From assembly GCA_965228415.1 (NCBI GenBank), contig OZ245814.1, forward strand, positions 2,108,001-2,172,000: a stretch of 64,000 nucleotides of DNA, written 5' to 3'. Positions 63,383 through 64,000 of the stretch are shown here, one piece after another. The notes beneath the pieces are model-generated. The model was not told the DNA's origin, did not search any database, and saw nothing but the letters and a program-made list of their open reading frames with translations. The DNA comes from Agaribacillus sp965228415. GTDB lineage: Bacteria; Bacteroidota; Bacteroidia; Cytophagales; Cyclobacteriaceae. The position numbers and the translations under genes were made by a program. The first letter of the stretch is position 1. Each line of letters begins with the position of its first letter.

Positions 63383-63850
63383 ATGAAAACTCAAAATTTC
63401 AAGACACTCGCATTACTCCTGGTTATCTTCCTGACATCTGCCAGCCTGAATCTGATGGCTCAGGATGAACAGGAAAGACCACGCAGGCAAAGACAAGGCG
63501 CGATGGCATCGGCTGACAAACGATTGAAAATTCCGGATCTCACTGAAGCACAAAGTGAGCAAATCAAAAAAATCCATGTTAAAACTCAGCAGCAAACCCT
63601 CCCCATCAAAAATGCGATGCGGGAGAAACGAGCCCGGCTCACTACCCTCAGCACCGCCGAAAAAGCCAATATGAATGAGATTAACAAGGTTGTGGAAGAA
63701 ATCGGCGATTTGCAGACGCAGATAATGAAGCACCGGCAAACTGCCCGGCAGGAAATCAGAGGCTTACTCAATGACGAGCAACGGGTATTTTTTGACTCAC
63801 ACATGCAAAGAAGCCATCGTGGAAAACATCAAAAACACCGCAGAGGTTAA
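63383..63850 (+). CDS. Spy/LTXXQ-like periplasmic protein
   Basis: 155 residues from the ATG at 63383, directly before a signal peptide ('LLLVIFLTSASLNLMAQ'); the frame runs upstream but with non-coding character. The mature part is helical and charged: 'IPDLTEAQSEQIKKIHV' contains an LTxxQ motif, then 'MREKRARLTTLSTAEKANM' and 'LNDEQRVFFDSHMQ'. The end is very basic ('HRGKHQKHRRG'). Spy/CpxP proteins are periplasmic chaperones or metal- and stress-responsive factors; here the role is unproven. Confidence 0.82.
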   Translation: MKTQNFKTLALLLVIFLTSASLNLMAQDEQERPRRQRQGAMASADKRLKIPDLTEAQSEQIKKIHVKTQQQTLPIKNAMREKRARLTTLSTAEKANMNEINKVVEEIGDLQTQIMKHRQTARQEIRGLLNDEQRVFFDSHMQRSHRGKHQKHRRG

Positions 63851-63858
63851 GAAATTGG

Positions 63859-63890
63859 TATGCGATGGGATACTTACCTCCTATCGCATA
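63859..63890 (+). terminator. Terminator of the Spy-like gene
   Basis: TATGCGATGGGA pairs with TCCTATCGCATA (12-bp stem, one G-U pair, 8-nt loop), starting 9 nt after the stop. The U-tail is short (CTATTTCC). No gene is seen in the remaining 110 bp of the window. Confidence 0.5.
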
Positions 63891-64000
63891 CTATTTCCGG
63901 TTTAATCAACCATACTTCAAAGTAATTACCGCATTTAATTGATCTCCAAAAGCTCCCGTTTATGATGCTCCATCAGGTTAATCAACAGTTAAAATTCTCA

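Overview
The window looks like part of a Bacteroidota chromosome, probably Cytophagales or a nearby marine or soil lineage (lineage is inference). Direct support is three SusC/SusD pairs with FecI-type sigma factors and FecR/DUF4974 anti-sigma factors, a type IX secretion (T9SS) C-terminal sorting domain, several FG-GAP/VCBS proteins with an ASPIC/UnbV domain, lipobox signal peptides on SusD proteins and enzymes, and a general lack of Shine-Dalgarno sequences. I see no rRNA, tRNA, CRISPR array, insertion sequence or phage gene.

Region 1 (83-48010, all on the minus strand) is three tandem nutrient-uptake loci of one plan: sigma factor, FecR, SusC, SusD, FG-GAP/ASPIC protein(s), then glycosidases. 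Locus 1 (18235 down to 83) has RagB/SusD-type SusD, a short T9SS-sorted FG-GAP protein, a 1122-aa FG-GAP protein, a decayed gene, a clan GH-D-like glycosidase and a GH172 (DUF2961) enzyme. Locus 2 (31932 down to 18407) has a SusD-like_2 protein, a MORN-repeat protein, one large FG-GAP protein and a GH31 enzyme. Locus 3 (48010 down to 32102) has two large FG-GAP proteins and a GH20 hexosaminidase. SusC/SusD of loci 2 and 3 resemble each other more than those of locus 1.

Non-coding structure recurs in all three loci. A hairpin lies just after susD. A hairpin followed by a T-run on the plus strand lies between fecR and susC, where it would end an RNA antisense to the susC start. A T/G-rich element lies between the sigma and fecR genes.

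Region 2 (48435-59406) holds an SDR dehydrogenase, a Cys-type sulfatase, a hydroxyproline catabolic cluster (DHDPS-family lyase, hydroxyproline epimerase, FAD D-amino-acid oxidoreductase) bracketed by two paralogous AraC regulators, a PhyH dioxygenase and a DUF4091/GH123-like lipoprotein. Together with GH20 this suggests use of sulfated, amino-sugar-bearing glycoproteins that contain hydroxyproline, such as animal matrix or hydroxyproline-rich cell-wall glycoproteins (inference).

Region 3 (59407-64000) is less specialised: a small basic protein, a Fur-family regulator, an M1 metallopeptidase and a Spy/LTXXQ-like periplasmic protein, with two gene-poor gaps containing possible coding remnants.
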